A stretch of DNA of 64,000 nt from Spirochaetes bacterium GWB1_60_80 (lineage in GTDB: Bacteria > Spirochaetota > Spirochaetia > Treponematales > UBA12059): positions 1 through 64,000 of the forward strand of contig MIAR01000018.1 of NCBI GenBank assembly GCA_001829185.1, in the 5' to 3' direction. The position numbers and the translations under genes were made by a program. The notes under the pieces were generated by a model, which did not search any database, was not told the origin of the DNA, and saw only the letters and a program-made list of their open reading frames with translations. Below are positions 8,004 to 16,031 of this stretch, one piece after another. Positions within the stretch are counted from its first letter, which is position 1. Each line of letters begins with the position of its first letter.

Positions 8004-9868
8004 TAGCGCCAATGAAACGGGCCTTCGTCATGGTGGTGGAAGCCGAGCGCAAAAACGCCGTGCGCGAGCTGCGCAAGCTGGGCATCATCCATCTGGAGCC
8101 CTTGGCCGGCCGCGGCGAAACCTATAGCGAGCTGGTGGCCGAGAAGGAGCGCCTGGTAAAGGCGGCCTACGTTCTGATCGAGGCCAAGGCCAAGCAGCTA
8201 GAGCGCCAATTCAGCATCCGCGAAGGCATTGACTTCGCCGACCGGGTGTTGGTCAAGGTTGAAGCCATCAAGGACTGCCGCGTTCGCCTGGCCGACCTGG
8301 CCAACGAGATCGAGCGTATTGCGGCCTGGGGCGATTTCCAACCGGCCCTGCTGAGCGACCTGGCCGGCAGCGGCGTGCCCTTGCGCCTGGCCGAAATGCC
8401 GGCCAAGCTGGTTGCTGCCATCCCGGACAGCCTGCAGTGGTTCCCGGTGGAAACGGCCAAGGGGCGCACCCGCCTGATGTTCGTGGCCGATCGCGCGGCG
8501 GAGCTGCCGGCCGCCGCCCAGGAATTCCTGCCGGCCACCGCTTCGCTCGGCCAGTTGCGCCAGGACCTGGCTGACCAGCGGCGCCAGTTGGCTGAGCTTC
8601 AGGCTGACATAAAACAGCTGGCCGTTTACGCCGACGCCCTCCAGCCGGTCGAGGCGATGCTGGAGCGCGAGCTGAGCTTCGAAACCCTCCATTCCGGCAT
8701 GGAAAACGCCGGGCCGGTGGCCTGGTTTGGCGGCTGGGTGCCGGCCAAGGACGAGGCTAAGCTAATCACCGTGGCCAGCCGCCAACAGTGGGGCTTGATC
8801 CTGGACGACCCCAAGGAAGACGAGTTGCCGCCCACCAAGGTAGAGAACCCGCCGATGGTGCGCATGATCCAGCCGGTGTTCGACTTCCTGGGCGTGGTGC
8901 CCAATTACCGCGAGTATGACATTTCCGCCTTGTTCATGCTGTTCTTCGTTATTTTCTTCGCCATGATCTTCGGCGATGCCGGCTACGGCAGCCTGATGCT
9001 GCTGGCCGGCCTGGCCGGGGCAATCGTCGCCAAGGCCAAAACCGGCAAGGTGCCCGATCCGTTGCGCCTGCTGCTTATCCTGGCCCTGGCCACGGTGACC
9101 TGGGGCGTGGTTACCGCCAGCTGGTTCGGCATACCCTACAACGACCTGCCGCCCCTGCTGCGCAGCCTGGCCATTCCCTTCGTTTCCGGGAATGACGCCG
9201 ACCAGGTGGGCGATAACATCAAGTTCTTGTGCTTCTGCCTGGGCCTGGTGCAACTCTTGCTGGCCCACATCAAGAACATCATGCGCGACATCCGGTCGCT
9301 CAAGTTCCTAGGCCAGGTCGGGCAGTTCGGCATGGTGCTGGGTATCTACTTCCTGGTGCTGTTCCTGGTGGTCGACGCCGAACGCTTCGCCATTCCGGCT
9401 TGGTGCTTGTACTTGATTATCTCGGGTTTCGGCCTGAGTTTCATCTTCAGCAACTACGACGGCTCGAAGGGATTCCTGCGCGGCATCCTGGGTGGTATTG
9501 TCTCTAGCCTGGCCAACATCGTCTCGGTCTTCCTGGGCGTGGTCAACATCTTTGCCGACCTGGTGTCGTACATCCGCCTTTGGGCGGTCGGCCTGGCCGG
9601 CGTGGGCATCAGCCAGACGGTGAATAACATGGCCGGGCCGATGCTGGGAAAACTGTCGCTCTGGCTGATCGGCGGCATCGCGCTGCTGGTCTTTGGCCAT
9701 GGCCTGAATATTATCCTGAGCGTGCTGTCCGTCATCGTGCACGGCGTGCGGCTCAACATGCTCGAGTTCTCGGGCCACCTCGGCATGGAGTGGTCCGGCT
9801 ATAAATACGAACCATTTAAGGACACCGTTCACAAAGAACGGGTCGACACTGAAAGGAGCCTCTCATGA
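8000..9868 (+). CDS. atpI: V-type ATP synthase subunit I (membrane stator)
   Basis: A 622-residue subunit I/a. The N-terminal half (to about residue 300) is the soluble coiled-coil arm; the C-terminal half holds the membrane helices. IFGDAGYG (about 323-330) is the classic first-helix motif. SYIRLWAVGLAG carries Arg526, equivalent to the essential stator arginine of the SYLRLW motif in the family. ATG 8000 overlaps the atpD stop; an in-frame ATG at 8012 is an alternative with family-like MKRAFVM. The stop overlaps atpK by 4 nt. Confidence 0.94.
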   Translation: MIAPMKRAFVMVVEAERKNAVRELRKLGIIHLEPLAGRGETYSELVAEKERLVKAAYVLIEAKAKQLERQFSIREGIDFADRVLVKVEAIKDCRVRLADLANEIERIAAWGDFQPALLSDLAGSGVPLRLAEMPAKLVAAIPDSLQWFPVETAKGRTRLMFVADRAAELPAAAQEFLPATASLGQLRQDLADQRRQLAELQADIKQLAVYADALQPVEAMLERELSFETLHSGMENAGPVAWFGGWVPAKDEAKLITVASRQQWGLILDDPKEDELPPTKVENPPMVRMIQPVFDFLGVVPNYREYDISALFMLFFVIFFAMIFGDAGYGSLMLLAGLAGAIVAKAKTGKVPDPLRLLLILALATVTWGVVTASWFGIPYNDLPPLLRSLAIPFVSGNDADQVGDNIKFLCFCLGLVQLLLAHIKNIMRDIRSLKFLGQVGQFGMVLGIYFLVLFLVVDAERFAIPAWCLYLIISGFGLSFIFSNYDGSKGFLRGILGGIVSSLANIVSVFLGVVNIFADLVSYIRLWAVGLAGVGISQTVNNMAGPMLGKLSLWLIGGIALLVFGHGLNIILSVLSVIVHGVRLNMLEFSGHLGMEWSGYKYEPFKDTVHKERVDTERSLS

Positions 9869-10287
9869 ATATTGGTATGATCGGCATTGCCGCCGTGCTC
9901 GGCATCTCTGCGGTCGGATCGGCCATCGGTGCCGGCATCGCCGGCCAGGCCGCCATCGGCGCCTGGAAACGTAACTACATGGCCAACAAGCCGGCCTCGT
10001 TCCTGCTGGTGGCCTTCGCCGGCGCTCCGCTGACCCAGACCATCTACGGCTTCCTGTTGCAGGGCCAAATGATGAATTCGGAAAAGCCCGCCCTGCTGTT
10101 GGCCGCCCTCGGCATCATGAGCGGCCTCGGTATGGCCATGTCGGCCATCGCCCAGGGCCAGGCTTCGGCCGCCGGTTGCGATGCCTATGGCGAGACCGGC
10201 AAGGGCTTCGGCCAGTACATCACCGTCGTCGGCTTGTGCGAGACGGTGGCCTTGTTCGTGATGGTGTTCACTTTCATGGCGCTGTAA
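9865..10287 (+). CDS. atpK: V-type ATP synthase proteolipid subunit K (probable Na+ type)
   Basis: A 140-residue protein made of two fused helical hairpins (four membrane helices). The carboxylate of the ion site is Glu126 in GLCETVAL, with no acidic residue in the first hairpin, as in 16-kDa V-type proteolipids. Thr57 and Gln58 (PLTQTIYG) and Gln97 (AIAQGQ) align with the Thr64, Gln65 and Gln110 side chains that with Glu139 bind sodium in Enterococcus hirae NtpK. A Na+-coupled enzyme is therefore likely, by inference. GAAAGGAG precedes the ATG. It is the last gene before the terminator. Confidence 0.93.
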   Translation: MNIGMIGIAAVLGISAVGSAIGAGIAGQAAIGAWKRNYMANKPASFLLVAFAGAPLTQTIYGFLLQGQMMNSEKPALLLAALGIMSGLGMAMSAIAQGQASAAGCDAYGETGKGFGQYITVVGLCETVALFVMVFTFMAL

Positions 10288-10290
10288 CTT

Positions 10291-10382
10291 CTTCCTGCCG
10301 CCAGCCCCACCGTATAGGCGGTGGCTGGCGGGAAGAGTTTGAATCAAGGAGCCGCCCCCGCATCGGGGCGGTTCTTTCATTT
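10291..10382 (+). terminator. Double hairpin terminator of the V-ATPase operon
   Basis: A bulged hairpin (10291-10335, arms CTTCC...GGAAG) is followed by CCGCCCC at 10352-10358 pairing with GGGGCGG at 10365-10371 and then TTCTTTCATTT. The second hairpin with its T-rich tail is a classical intrinsic terminator. Its tail runs straight into the next promoter. Confidence 0.8.
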
Positions 10383-10409
10383 GACAAGCCGGTCCCTTTG
10401 ACGGATACT
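10381..10409 (+). promoter_or_regulatory. Consensus promoter positioned for leaderless transcription
   Basis: TTGACA at 10381-10386, a 17-bp spacer and GATACT at 10404-10409. The -10 box ends 6 nt before ATG 10416 and no ribosome-binding site is present. The mRNA is therefore expected to begin at or next to the start codon. Confidence 0.7.
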
Positions 10410-10415
10410 GGCGGC

Positions 10416-11612
10416 ATGCCGCCTTCGATTAGTGTCGAGCGCCTGGAGTTCCATACCATTGTTCAACCCTTGCGCTTTGCCTACGGGCACGCCAAGGCCA
10501 CCCACCGGTCGGTCGAGGCGGTGCTCTGCGTGGCCGTGGACCGAGCCGGTAACTATGGCCTGGGCGAGGCCGTCCCGCGGGCCTACGTCAGCGGCGAGAG
10601 CGGCGCTTCGGTCATGGCCGACCTGCGCCGCCTGGCGCCTCGGCTGTTGGCTGGTACTGTTAGCCTGGCTAGTCTGCGAGCTAACATCGCCGAACTGATC
10701 CGGTCTTGGCCAGGCGTTTTTCCTTCTTGTGCCCTCTGCGCCTTGGAAGGCGCCACCCTGGATTTGCTGGCCAGGCAGAGCCGGTGTCCGCTTTATCATC
10801 TGTTCCGGCCAGGGCCAGTCGAGGTCTTGCGCTATACGGCTTCCCTGGGCTTCGGCTCGGCGCGGTCGGTGGCCTTCAAGACCAGGCTGTATCTGGCAGC
10901 CGGCTTCCGCGCTTTCAAGGCCAAGGTTGGCGATGCCGAGGATGTGCCGCGCCTGGCCCTGATCCGGCGCCTGATCGGTCCCAGTCGGCCGCTGTTCGCG
11001 GACGCCAACGGCGCCTGGACCAAGGAAGAGGCCGTAGTCAAGATTGAAGGGCTGGCCGCCTTGGGCGTATGGGCCATGGAAGAACCATTGCGGACGGCCG
11101 ACCCGCCGCCAGGGGCTGGCGGTCAGCTGGACCGGGAGGCTGTACTGGACGACAGCCATTACCAAGCCTGCCACTGGATCCGCCGGCGTTCGGCCCTGCC
11201 GTTGATCGCCGACGAGAGCCTGATCTCACCGGCCTCGCTGGAGCGCTTGCTGGGGCACCAGGCTTTCGATATCGTCAACGTGCGCTTGTCCAAGTGCGGC
11301 GGCCATTTTGCCGGAGCCTATATGGTCGAGCGGGCCGCTCAGCAGGGGCTGGGTTATGGCTTTGGCGCCATGGTGGCCGAGTCGGCCGTTCTGGCCAACC
11401 ACGGCGCCCATTTTGGGGCCTGCCATCCGGAACGTTTGTACATCCAGGGTTATTCTCACCTGGCCTTGCAGGCCCGCGCCTACAGCTCCGGCGGGGCGCG
11501 GTTGCGGCTGGGAGCCACCGTCAAGTTGGGCGACGCGCCCGGGCTTGGCCTCAGACTGAATCGCGCGGCGCTGTCGGCCATCAGCCGCGCCAAGGAGACC
11601 ATAACGTTATGA
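10416..11612 (+). CDS. Enolase-superfamily enzyme (muconate-lactonizing/dipeptide-epimerase-like)
   Basis: A 398-residue member of the mandelate racemase/muconate lactonizing enzyme group. The capping domain (VEAVLCVAVDRAGNYGLGEAVPR) is followed by the barrel with FKAKVG (catalytic KxK), LFADANGAW (metal Asp), AMEEPL (metal Glu), ADESL (third metal acidic residue) and VRLSKCGG (second-side Lys). The substrate cannot be read from sequence; dipeptide epimerase, o-succinylbenzoate synthase or sugar-acid dehydratase lineages share these motifs. ATG 10416 was chosen because the upstream open frame crosses the terminator and promoter. It is coupled (ATGA overlap) to the nucleotidyltransferase/lipid-kinase fusion, which suggests a shared pathway. 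Confidence 0.85.
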   Translation: MPPSISVERLEFHTIVQPLRFAYGHAKATHRSVEAVLCVAVDRAGNYGLGEAVPRAYVSGESGASVMADLRRLAPRLLAGTVSLASLRANIAELIRSWPGVFPSCALCALEGATLDLLARQSRCPLYHLFRPGPVEVLRYTASLGFGSARSVAFKTRLYLAAGFRAFKAKVGDAEDVPRLALIRRLIGPSRPLFADANGAWTKEEAVVKIEGLAALGVWAMEEPLRTADPPPGAGGQLDREAVLDDSHYQACHWIRRRSALPLIADESLISPASLERLLGHQAFDIVNVRLSKCGGHFAGAYMVERAAQQGLGYGFGAMVAESAVLANHGAHFGACHPERLYIQGYSHLALQARAYSSGGARLRLGATVKLGDAPGLGLRLNRAALSAISRAKETITL

Positions 11613-13318
11613 AGCAACGTAACCTGATTATACTGGCCGGCGGCGAACAGGGACCGCTCAGCGCCGAGGCCGGCACCATTCACAAGGCCATGTTGCCTAT
11701 CCACGGCAAGCCGATGCTCGATTGGGTGCTAGACGCCTTCCAGGCCACCGGGCTGATCGACCATATCGCGGTGGTGGGGGCGCCGGAGCTGGACCAGCTG
11801 GCTTCGATGCGTTTCGTTACCAAGCGTCTGGACCCGGGAGTCAATGTTATCCAAAATTTGCTCAACGCCGTTTCCTATATCAAGGCGGAAATTTATGGCA
11901 ACAAGCCCGGCCATGACGGCTATTTCATTTCCTTTTGCGACGCGGTCTTCCTGACGCCGGAGCTTATCGCCGACGCGATCCGCGGCGTCGAGGAGGCCGC
12001 CGCCGACGTGGTGCTGCAGTACGTCGACCGCTCCAGTTTTATCCGCGATGGCTTGGACAGCCAGCGGACCTGGATCCAGATCGACGGCCATTCCCTCACC
12101 GGCACTACGCTCTACTACGTCCGCCAATTTACCAAGCTCATCCAGTACGCGCCCAAGCTGATGCAATTGCGCAATGTCCGGAAGGAACCAGAAAAATTCT
12201 TCGAGCTGATCCATTGCCGGGAGCGGACCATCGCCGGCGTGGAGGACAGCTTGTCCCGCGAGATCGGCGGCCGAGTGCGCGTCATCATCTCGCCCCACAC
12301 CCGCCTGGGCATGGATGTGGACAAGCCTTCCGACCTGAGTCTGGCAACACGTCTTTTGGAGTCTCCCTGGCGGCATTCCTACCGCAAGGCCGTGCTGATC
12401 CATAACCCCCAGTCGGGGCAGAGCGCCGCCCTGTCCCCACTTTTCCGCGAACTTTTGGGCCTTGAGCAGAAACGCTATGAGCTCTATTCGCGCAAGGCTG
12501 ATTACATCGAGCATATCCTCGGCTATCTACGGGACTACGGCCTTGAACCCGAAGTACTGGTGACCAAAGCTCCTGGCCACGCCACCGAGTTGGCCCGGGC
12601 CAGCGTGGCCCAGGGGGCTGATCTGGTGATAGCCGCCGGCGGCGACGGCACCATTAATGAAGTCGTCAACGGCTTGGCCTACTCCGGAGTTACCCTGGGG
12701 ATCATCCCCATGGGTACGGTCAACGTGTTGGGATTGCAGTTGAAGATTCCGGCCGAGATAAAGGCCGCCTGCCAGGTGATCGCCCAAGGCCGGAGCACGA
12801 TGATCGACCTGGGCAAGGCCGGTAATAAATACTTCGCCTGCATGGCTGGCATCGGCTTTGACGCCTTCGTGGTGCGCAAGACCGGCTCGCGCCTGAAAAA
12901 GGCCTTTGGCGCCCTGGCTTATGCCCTGACCGCCTTCCGCCACTTCCTGGCCTACCGCTTTAGGCCGATCCTGGTACGCATCGACGACCAGCCCATCCTG
13001 CGTCGCGGCTATTTCGCCATCATCGGCAACAGCAAGTACTACGGCGGAAAAACTATCCTGGCTTCGCAGGCCGACATCTCGGATGGCTTGCTGGATATCT
13101 GCATTTTTAAGCATGCCAATCTTTTCCGCCTGTTTTCCTACTTTTTACGCCGCAGCGGCCGCCGCGTCGACCGCGACCTGGCGGTGGAGTATTTTCAGTG
13201 CCGCCGCATCTCGGTGTTACGCAGCGGCCGGCACGAGGTTCATATCGACGCCGAATACCTCTGCCGGACGCCGGTGGAAATCAGCGTCTGCCCCCAGGCC
13301 ATCCGCGTCGCCATTTAG
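11609..13318 (+). CDS. Nucleotidyltransferase fused to diacylglycerol/sphingoid-type lipid kinase
   Basis: A 569-residue two-domain protein. Residues 1-250 form an NTP-transferase domain (NLIILAGGE start, HKAMLPIHGKPMLDWVLDAF, metal Asp in ISFCDAVFLTPE). The usual Arg of the GGxGxR loop is absent. From about residue 265 a DAGK-catalytic (YegS/LCB5-like) domain begins (KAVLIHNPQSGQ) with the nucleotide motif AAGGDGTINEVVNGL (GGDGT at 344-348) and the C-terminal beta-sandwich. Such a fusion could both phosphorylate a lipid and activate a head group as an NDP derivative, but this is inference. Its ATG overlaps the stop of the enolase-type enzyme gene. There is no membrane segment. Confidence 0.85.
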   Translation: MKQRNLIILAGGEQGPLSAEAGTIHKAMLPIHGKPMLDWVLDAFQATGLIDHIAVVGAPELDQLASMRFVTKRLDPGVNVIQNLLNAVSYIKAEIYGNKPGHDGYFISFCDAVFLTPELIADAIRGVEEAAADVVLQYVDRSSFIRDGLDSQRTWIQIDGHSLTGTTLYYVRQFTKLIQYAPKLMQLRNVRKEPEKFFELIHCRERTIAGVEDSLSREIGGRVRVIISPHTRLGMDVDKPSDLSLATRLLESPWRHSYRKAVLIHNPQSGQSAALSPLFRELLGLEQKRYELYSRKADYIEHILGYLRDYGLEPEVLVTKAPGHATELARASVAQGADLVIAAGGDGTINEVVNGLAYSGVTLGIIPMGTVNVLGLQLKIPAEIKAACQVIAQGRSTMIDLGKAGNKYFACMAGIGFDAFVVRKTGSRLKKAFGALAYALTAFRHFLAYRFRPILVRIDDQPILRRGYFAIIGNSKYYGGKTILASQADISDGLLDICIFKHANLFRLFSYFLRRSGRRVDRDLAVEYFQCRRISVLRSGRHEVHIDAEYLCRTPVEISVCPQAIRVAI

Positions 13319-13361
13319 CCGGCGATCGAACGCCCGGCTGGTTGCCACGCCTCGGCCGGCC

Positions 13362-13739
13362 TCACAAGCTGACGATGGCTTCGATCTCCACCAGGCCGCC
13401 CTTGGGCAGGCCGGCCACGGCGATGGTGGAGCGGGCCGGCTTGTCGGCCGGGAAGCAGGCGCCATACACCTCGTTTACGGTCGGGAAATTGTCCATGGTG
13501 GTCAGGAAGATGGTGGTCTTGACGATGTTGTCCAGCGTACCGCCGGCGGCCCCGATGACAGCCTGCAGGTTGCGCATAGCTTGTTCAGCCTGAGCCCTGA
13601 GCCCGTCCTTGAGGTTGCCGGAAACCGGGTCGAGCCCGAGTTGGCCGGAACAGAAGAGCAGGTTACCGGTCTTGACGGCCTGCGAGTAGGGGCCGATGGC
13701 GGCGGGCGCGGACGCGGTGGCGATGATGGTCTTGCTCAT
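13362..13739 (-). CDS. ridA: RidA family enamine/imine deaminase
   Basis: A 125-residue RidA/YjgF protein that hydrolyses reactive enamine/imine intermediates from PLP enzymes such as threonine dehydratase. AIGPYSQAV near the N-terminus, LFCSGQLG and the KPARSTIAVAGLPKG segment with the catalytic Arg are intact. ATG 13739 has AAGGAGT upstream and starts MSKTIIATASAPAAIGPYSQ; a longer open frame is ignored. It is transcribed from its own strong promoter at 13774-13802 and is convergent with the fusion gene. Confidence 0.92.
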   Translation of the reverse strand: MSKTIIATASAPAAIGPYSQAVKTGNLLFCSGQLGLDPVSGNLKDGLRAQAEQAMRNLQAVIGAAGGTLDNIVKTTIFLTTMDNFPTVNEVYGACFPADKPARSTIAVAGLPKGGLVEIEAIVSL

Positions 13740-13773
13740 GGGAAACTCCTTTATGGTATGGCGCAGTGCCGAC

Positions 13774-13802
13774 AGTATGGGGATTTTGGCCCGGATTGTC
13801 AA
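13774..13802 (-). promoter_or_regulatory. Consensus promoter for ridA
   Basis: On the minus strand TTGACA (13797-13802), 17-bp spacer, CATACT (13774-13779). A leader of about 25-30 nt with a good ribosome-binding site follows. Confidence 0.72.
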
Positions 13803-13896
13803 ACAAAACCGCGATTATGGCCGGCCGGCCGGTTTTTTGGCTGGAATTATCGGCAAAAATCATATACTATGAAAGAGACCGGTTCCTAAAAAACCT

Positions 13897-14703
13897 ATGA
13901 TACAAAGCGCATTATCATCCGCCGCCATGCTGGGCGCCACAGTAGACCAGGTTCTCGAAGCTGCCAGCCGGGCCGGCGTGCGCGCCGTCGAGTGGTCTTG
14001 CGATGGCTTCATCGAGCGCGGCGATACCGCCCTGGCCGGCCAAATCATGGTCAAGACGCTGAAGGCTGGCCTGAGCGTAGCCTCGTTTGCCACGCTTTTC
14101 CGCGTTGGCCTCCATGCCGAAAATGAATTCGGCCGTCTGCTGGAAACGGCCCAGATGATGCACGCGCCGCTAATCCGCCTGTGGAGCGCGCCGGCTGTAT
14201 CTGGTGACTACGCCAGCCGGAAAGCGGCCGACCAGGCTTTCATCGATCAGGCGCGGCGTTTGGGCGACCAGGCCGGCACCCTGGGCGTTACCCTGTGCTT
14301 TGGCGTGGCCCGCGACACGGTTCTCAATTCCTGGGCCCGGGCGGCCAACCTGTTCTCCAGCATCAAGCATCCCTTCGTCAAGCTGTCCTGGGAGCCGGCG
14401 CCGGACATCGCCTTCGACGACAGCATGGAGATTTTCTGCGGGTTGTCCGGCCAGATTGGCATGCTGGTGGCCCGCTCGGCGGCGGCCGACGGCACCATCC
14501 ACTCTTTGTGCGAGCACGACGACGACTGGTCGCAGTACCTGGACGCCTTCGACGAGCAGGCCGGCAGCCCGGAGATGGTGCGTTATGTGCTGTTGCGCGG
14601 CATCAAGGGCGGCGACCACGCCAACCTGCGGGCCGACGCCGACTTATTAAAATATTACAGCACTCAGCTGCGCCGTTACCGCGGACGGAGAGTGTACGGA
14701 TGA
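13897..14703 (+). CDS. Sugar-phosphate isomerase/epimerase-like TIM-barrel protein
   Basis: A 268-residue protein of the xylose-isomerase-like AP-endonuclease/IolE TIM-barrel group: VLEAASRAGVRAVEWSCDG near the start, then SVASFATLFRVG and MHAPLIRLWSAP in strands 2-4, and WEPAPDI later. The metal ligands are less clear than in well-studied members, and the substrate is unknown. A TATACT at 13864-13869 is a possible -10 box, but no good -35 or ribosome-binding site is seen. The stop overlaps the transporter start (ATGA), so isomerase and transporter are probably functionally linked. Confidence 0.72.
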   Translation: MIQSALSSAAMLGATVDQVLEAASRAGVRAVEWSCDGFIERGDTALAGQIMVKTLKAGLSVASFATLFRVGLHAENEFGRLLETAQMMHAPLIRLWSAPAVSGDYASRKAADQAFIDQARRLGDQAGTLGVTLCFGVARDTVLNSWARAANLFSSIKHPFVKLSWEPAPDIAFDDSMEIFCGLSGQIGMLVARSAAADGTIHSLCEHDDDWSQYLDAFDEQAGSPEMVRYVLLRGIKGGDHANLRADADLLKYYSTQLRRYRGRRVYG

Positions 14704-15542
14704 GCAGACCCTATACACTTAAAAGCGTCATCTGGTTGGCGGTCGTCACCGCGGCGGCGGTGGCCGGGCTGGTTTTCGGCCGGCACGATCTGCGCGAATT
14801 CGTGATCCTGGCCGGCCTGTGTTTTGCCTGCGAGCTGGTAGACAGTGGCCTGGGCATGGGCTATGGTACCATCCTGACGCCGGTGCTGCTGCTGATTGGC
14901 TTTCGGGTGGAAAGCATCGTGCCTACCGTGCTGCTATCGGAATTGCTCAGCGGCTTCGCGGCCGCTTTTTTTCATCATGAGGTGCGCAATGTTGATCTAT
15001 CGCTGCGGGGCCGGGACTTCGGTCCGGCTATGATCCTGGTGGTTGGCAGCGTGCTGGGTGTTAGCGGCGGCGTCTTTTTGTCGTTGAACATCCCCAAGGA
15101 CGCGCTGACCATTGTTGTCGGCTGCATTATCATGCTATCCGGGCTTTTTGTGGTACTGTTGGCCACAAAGGCCATCCGCTACAGCCGGCCCAGGATGATT
15201 CTGCTGGCGGCGGTGGCCTCGTTCAACAAGGCGGTGTCCGGCGGCGGCTACGGCCCTCTGATGACCAGTGGCCAAATTCTAAGCGGCGTCCAAGGCAAGG
15301 CGGCAGTGGGCATCACTGCCTTTGCCGAGGCCTTTACCTGCCTGATCGCCGCCAGTCTCTTTCTGCTGCGTGGCGGCGGCATCGATTTCCGCCTGTTTGT
15401 GCCGATGTGCGCCGGTGCCTTGCTCTCGGTGCCGTTTTCGGTGTTCGCCATCAGCAAGGCCAATGAAGGTATTCTGCGGCGGGTTATCGGCCTGCTTACC
15501 CTGGCCCTGGGAGCGTTGACTATTTACAAAGCCGTCAGCTAG
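14700..15542 (+). CDS. TSUP (TauE/SafE) family transporter
   Basis: A 280-residue polytopic inner-membrane protein with about eight hydrophobic segments and the internal repeat typical of TauE/SafE permeases: CELVDSGLGMGYGTILTPVLLL in the first half and AAVASFNKAVSGGGYGPLMTSGQIL in the second. The family moves organic or inorganic anions such as sulfite, sulfonates and sulfoacetate. The substrate here is unknown. The start is set by the ATGA overlap with the isomerase; an upstream extension in this frame is antisense-like and rejected. Confidence 0.85.
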   Translation: MSRPYTLKSVIWLAVVTAAAVAGLVFGRHDLREFVILAGLCFACELVDSGLGMGYGTILTPVLLLIGFRVESIVPTVLLSELLSGFAAAFFHHEVRNVDLSLRGRDFGPAMILVVGSVLGVSGGVFLSLNIPKDALTIVVGCIIMLSGLFVVLLATKAIRYSRPRMILLAAVASFNKAVSGGGYGPLMTSGQILSGVQGKAAVGITAFAEAFTCLIAASLFLLRGGGIDFRLFVPMCAGALLSVPFSVFAISKANEGILRRVIGLLTLALGALTIYKAVS

Positions 15543-15579
15543 GTACCGCGCCTGCGACGTTGTTATAAGGAAGTACTAC

Positions 15580-15873
15580 ATGCTTGAGAAACAGCACTAT
15601 ACCAATGGGCAGAAAGTGTTTGAGCTGGTTGATGGAACGCTGACCTATTTTTTTAAGACCGGCAAGATCAAGGCTGCCGGCACCTACCTGGCCGACAAGA
15701 TGGAAGGCGAGTGGCATTTCTATCGCGATGGCGGCCAACTCTGGCAGGTTGGCCAATTCAAGGGCGGACTGAAGCATGGCAGCTGGGTGCGTTACGACCG
15801 CTTGAGTCGCGTGGAATACGAAGAAACCTTTTTGGATGGCAAGTTGACCAAGCCGCCAGTCGCCGAGGATTGA
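15580..15873 (+). CDS. MORN-repeat protein (YwqK-like)
   Basis: A 97-residue protein with three or four consecutive MORN-type units (GKIKAAGTYLADKMEGEWHF, GQLWQVGQFKGGLKHGSW, SRVEYEETFLDGKL). No signal peptide. Such proteins are mostly scaffold- or membrane-associated and of unknown function. TAAGGAAGTACTAC precedes ATG 15580. It ends 21 bp before the first 137-bp element. Confidence 0.75.
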   Translation: MLEKQHYTNGQKVFELVDGTLTYFFKTGKIKAAGTYLADKMEGEWHFYRDGGQLWQVGQFKGGLKHGSWVRYDRLSRVEYEETFLDGKLTKPPVAED

Positions 15874-15894
15874 GGCGGCGGCGGATTCAGCCTT

Positions 15895-16031
15895 CTAGCA
15901 GGTTGTTGAAAAAGCCGGTTGCTTTCTCAACAACCTTAACAATTCCTCGCATAGCTTGCGCTATGCTGCGTAATTGTACCGGCATTTGAAGTGTTGAAAA
16001 GCCGCATTCGCGTTTTTCAACACCCTGCTAG
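15895..16031. repeat. 137-bp three-hairpin element, copy 1
   Basis: First of five copies. The ends CTAGCAGG and CCTGCTAG are inverted and similar for about 20 bp inward. Inside are three hairpins: AGGTTGTTGA with TCAACAACCT, GCATAGC with GCTATGC flanked by ACAATT/AATTGT, and GTGTTGAAAA with TTTTCAACAC. This copy differs from copies 2, 3 and 5 by two substitutions. It lies between convergent genes and supplies the last codons and stop of mazG. No coding capacity of its own. Confidence 0.9.
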
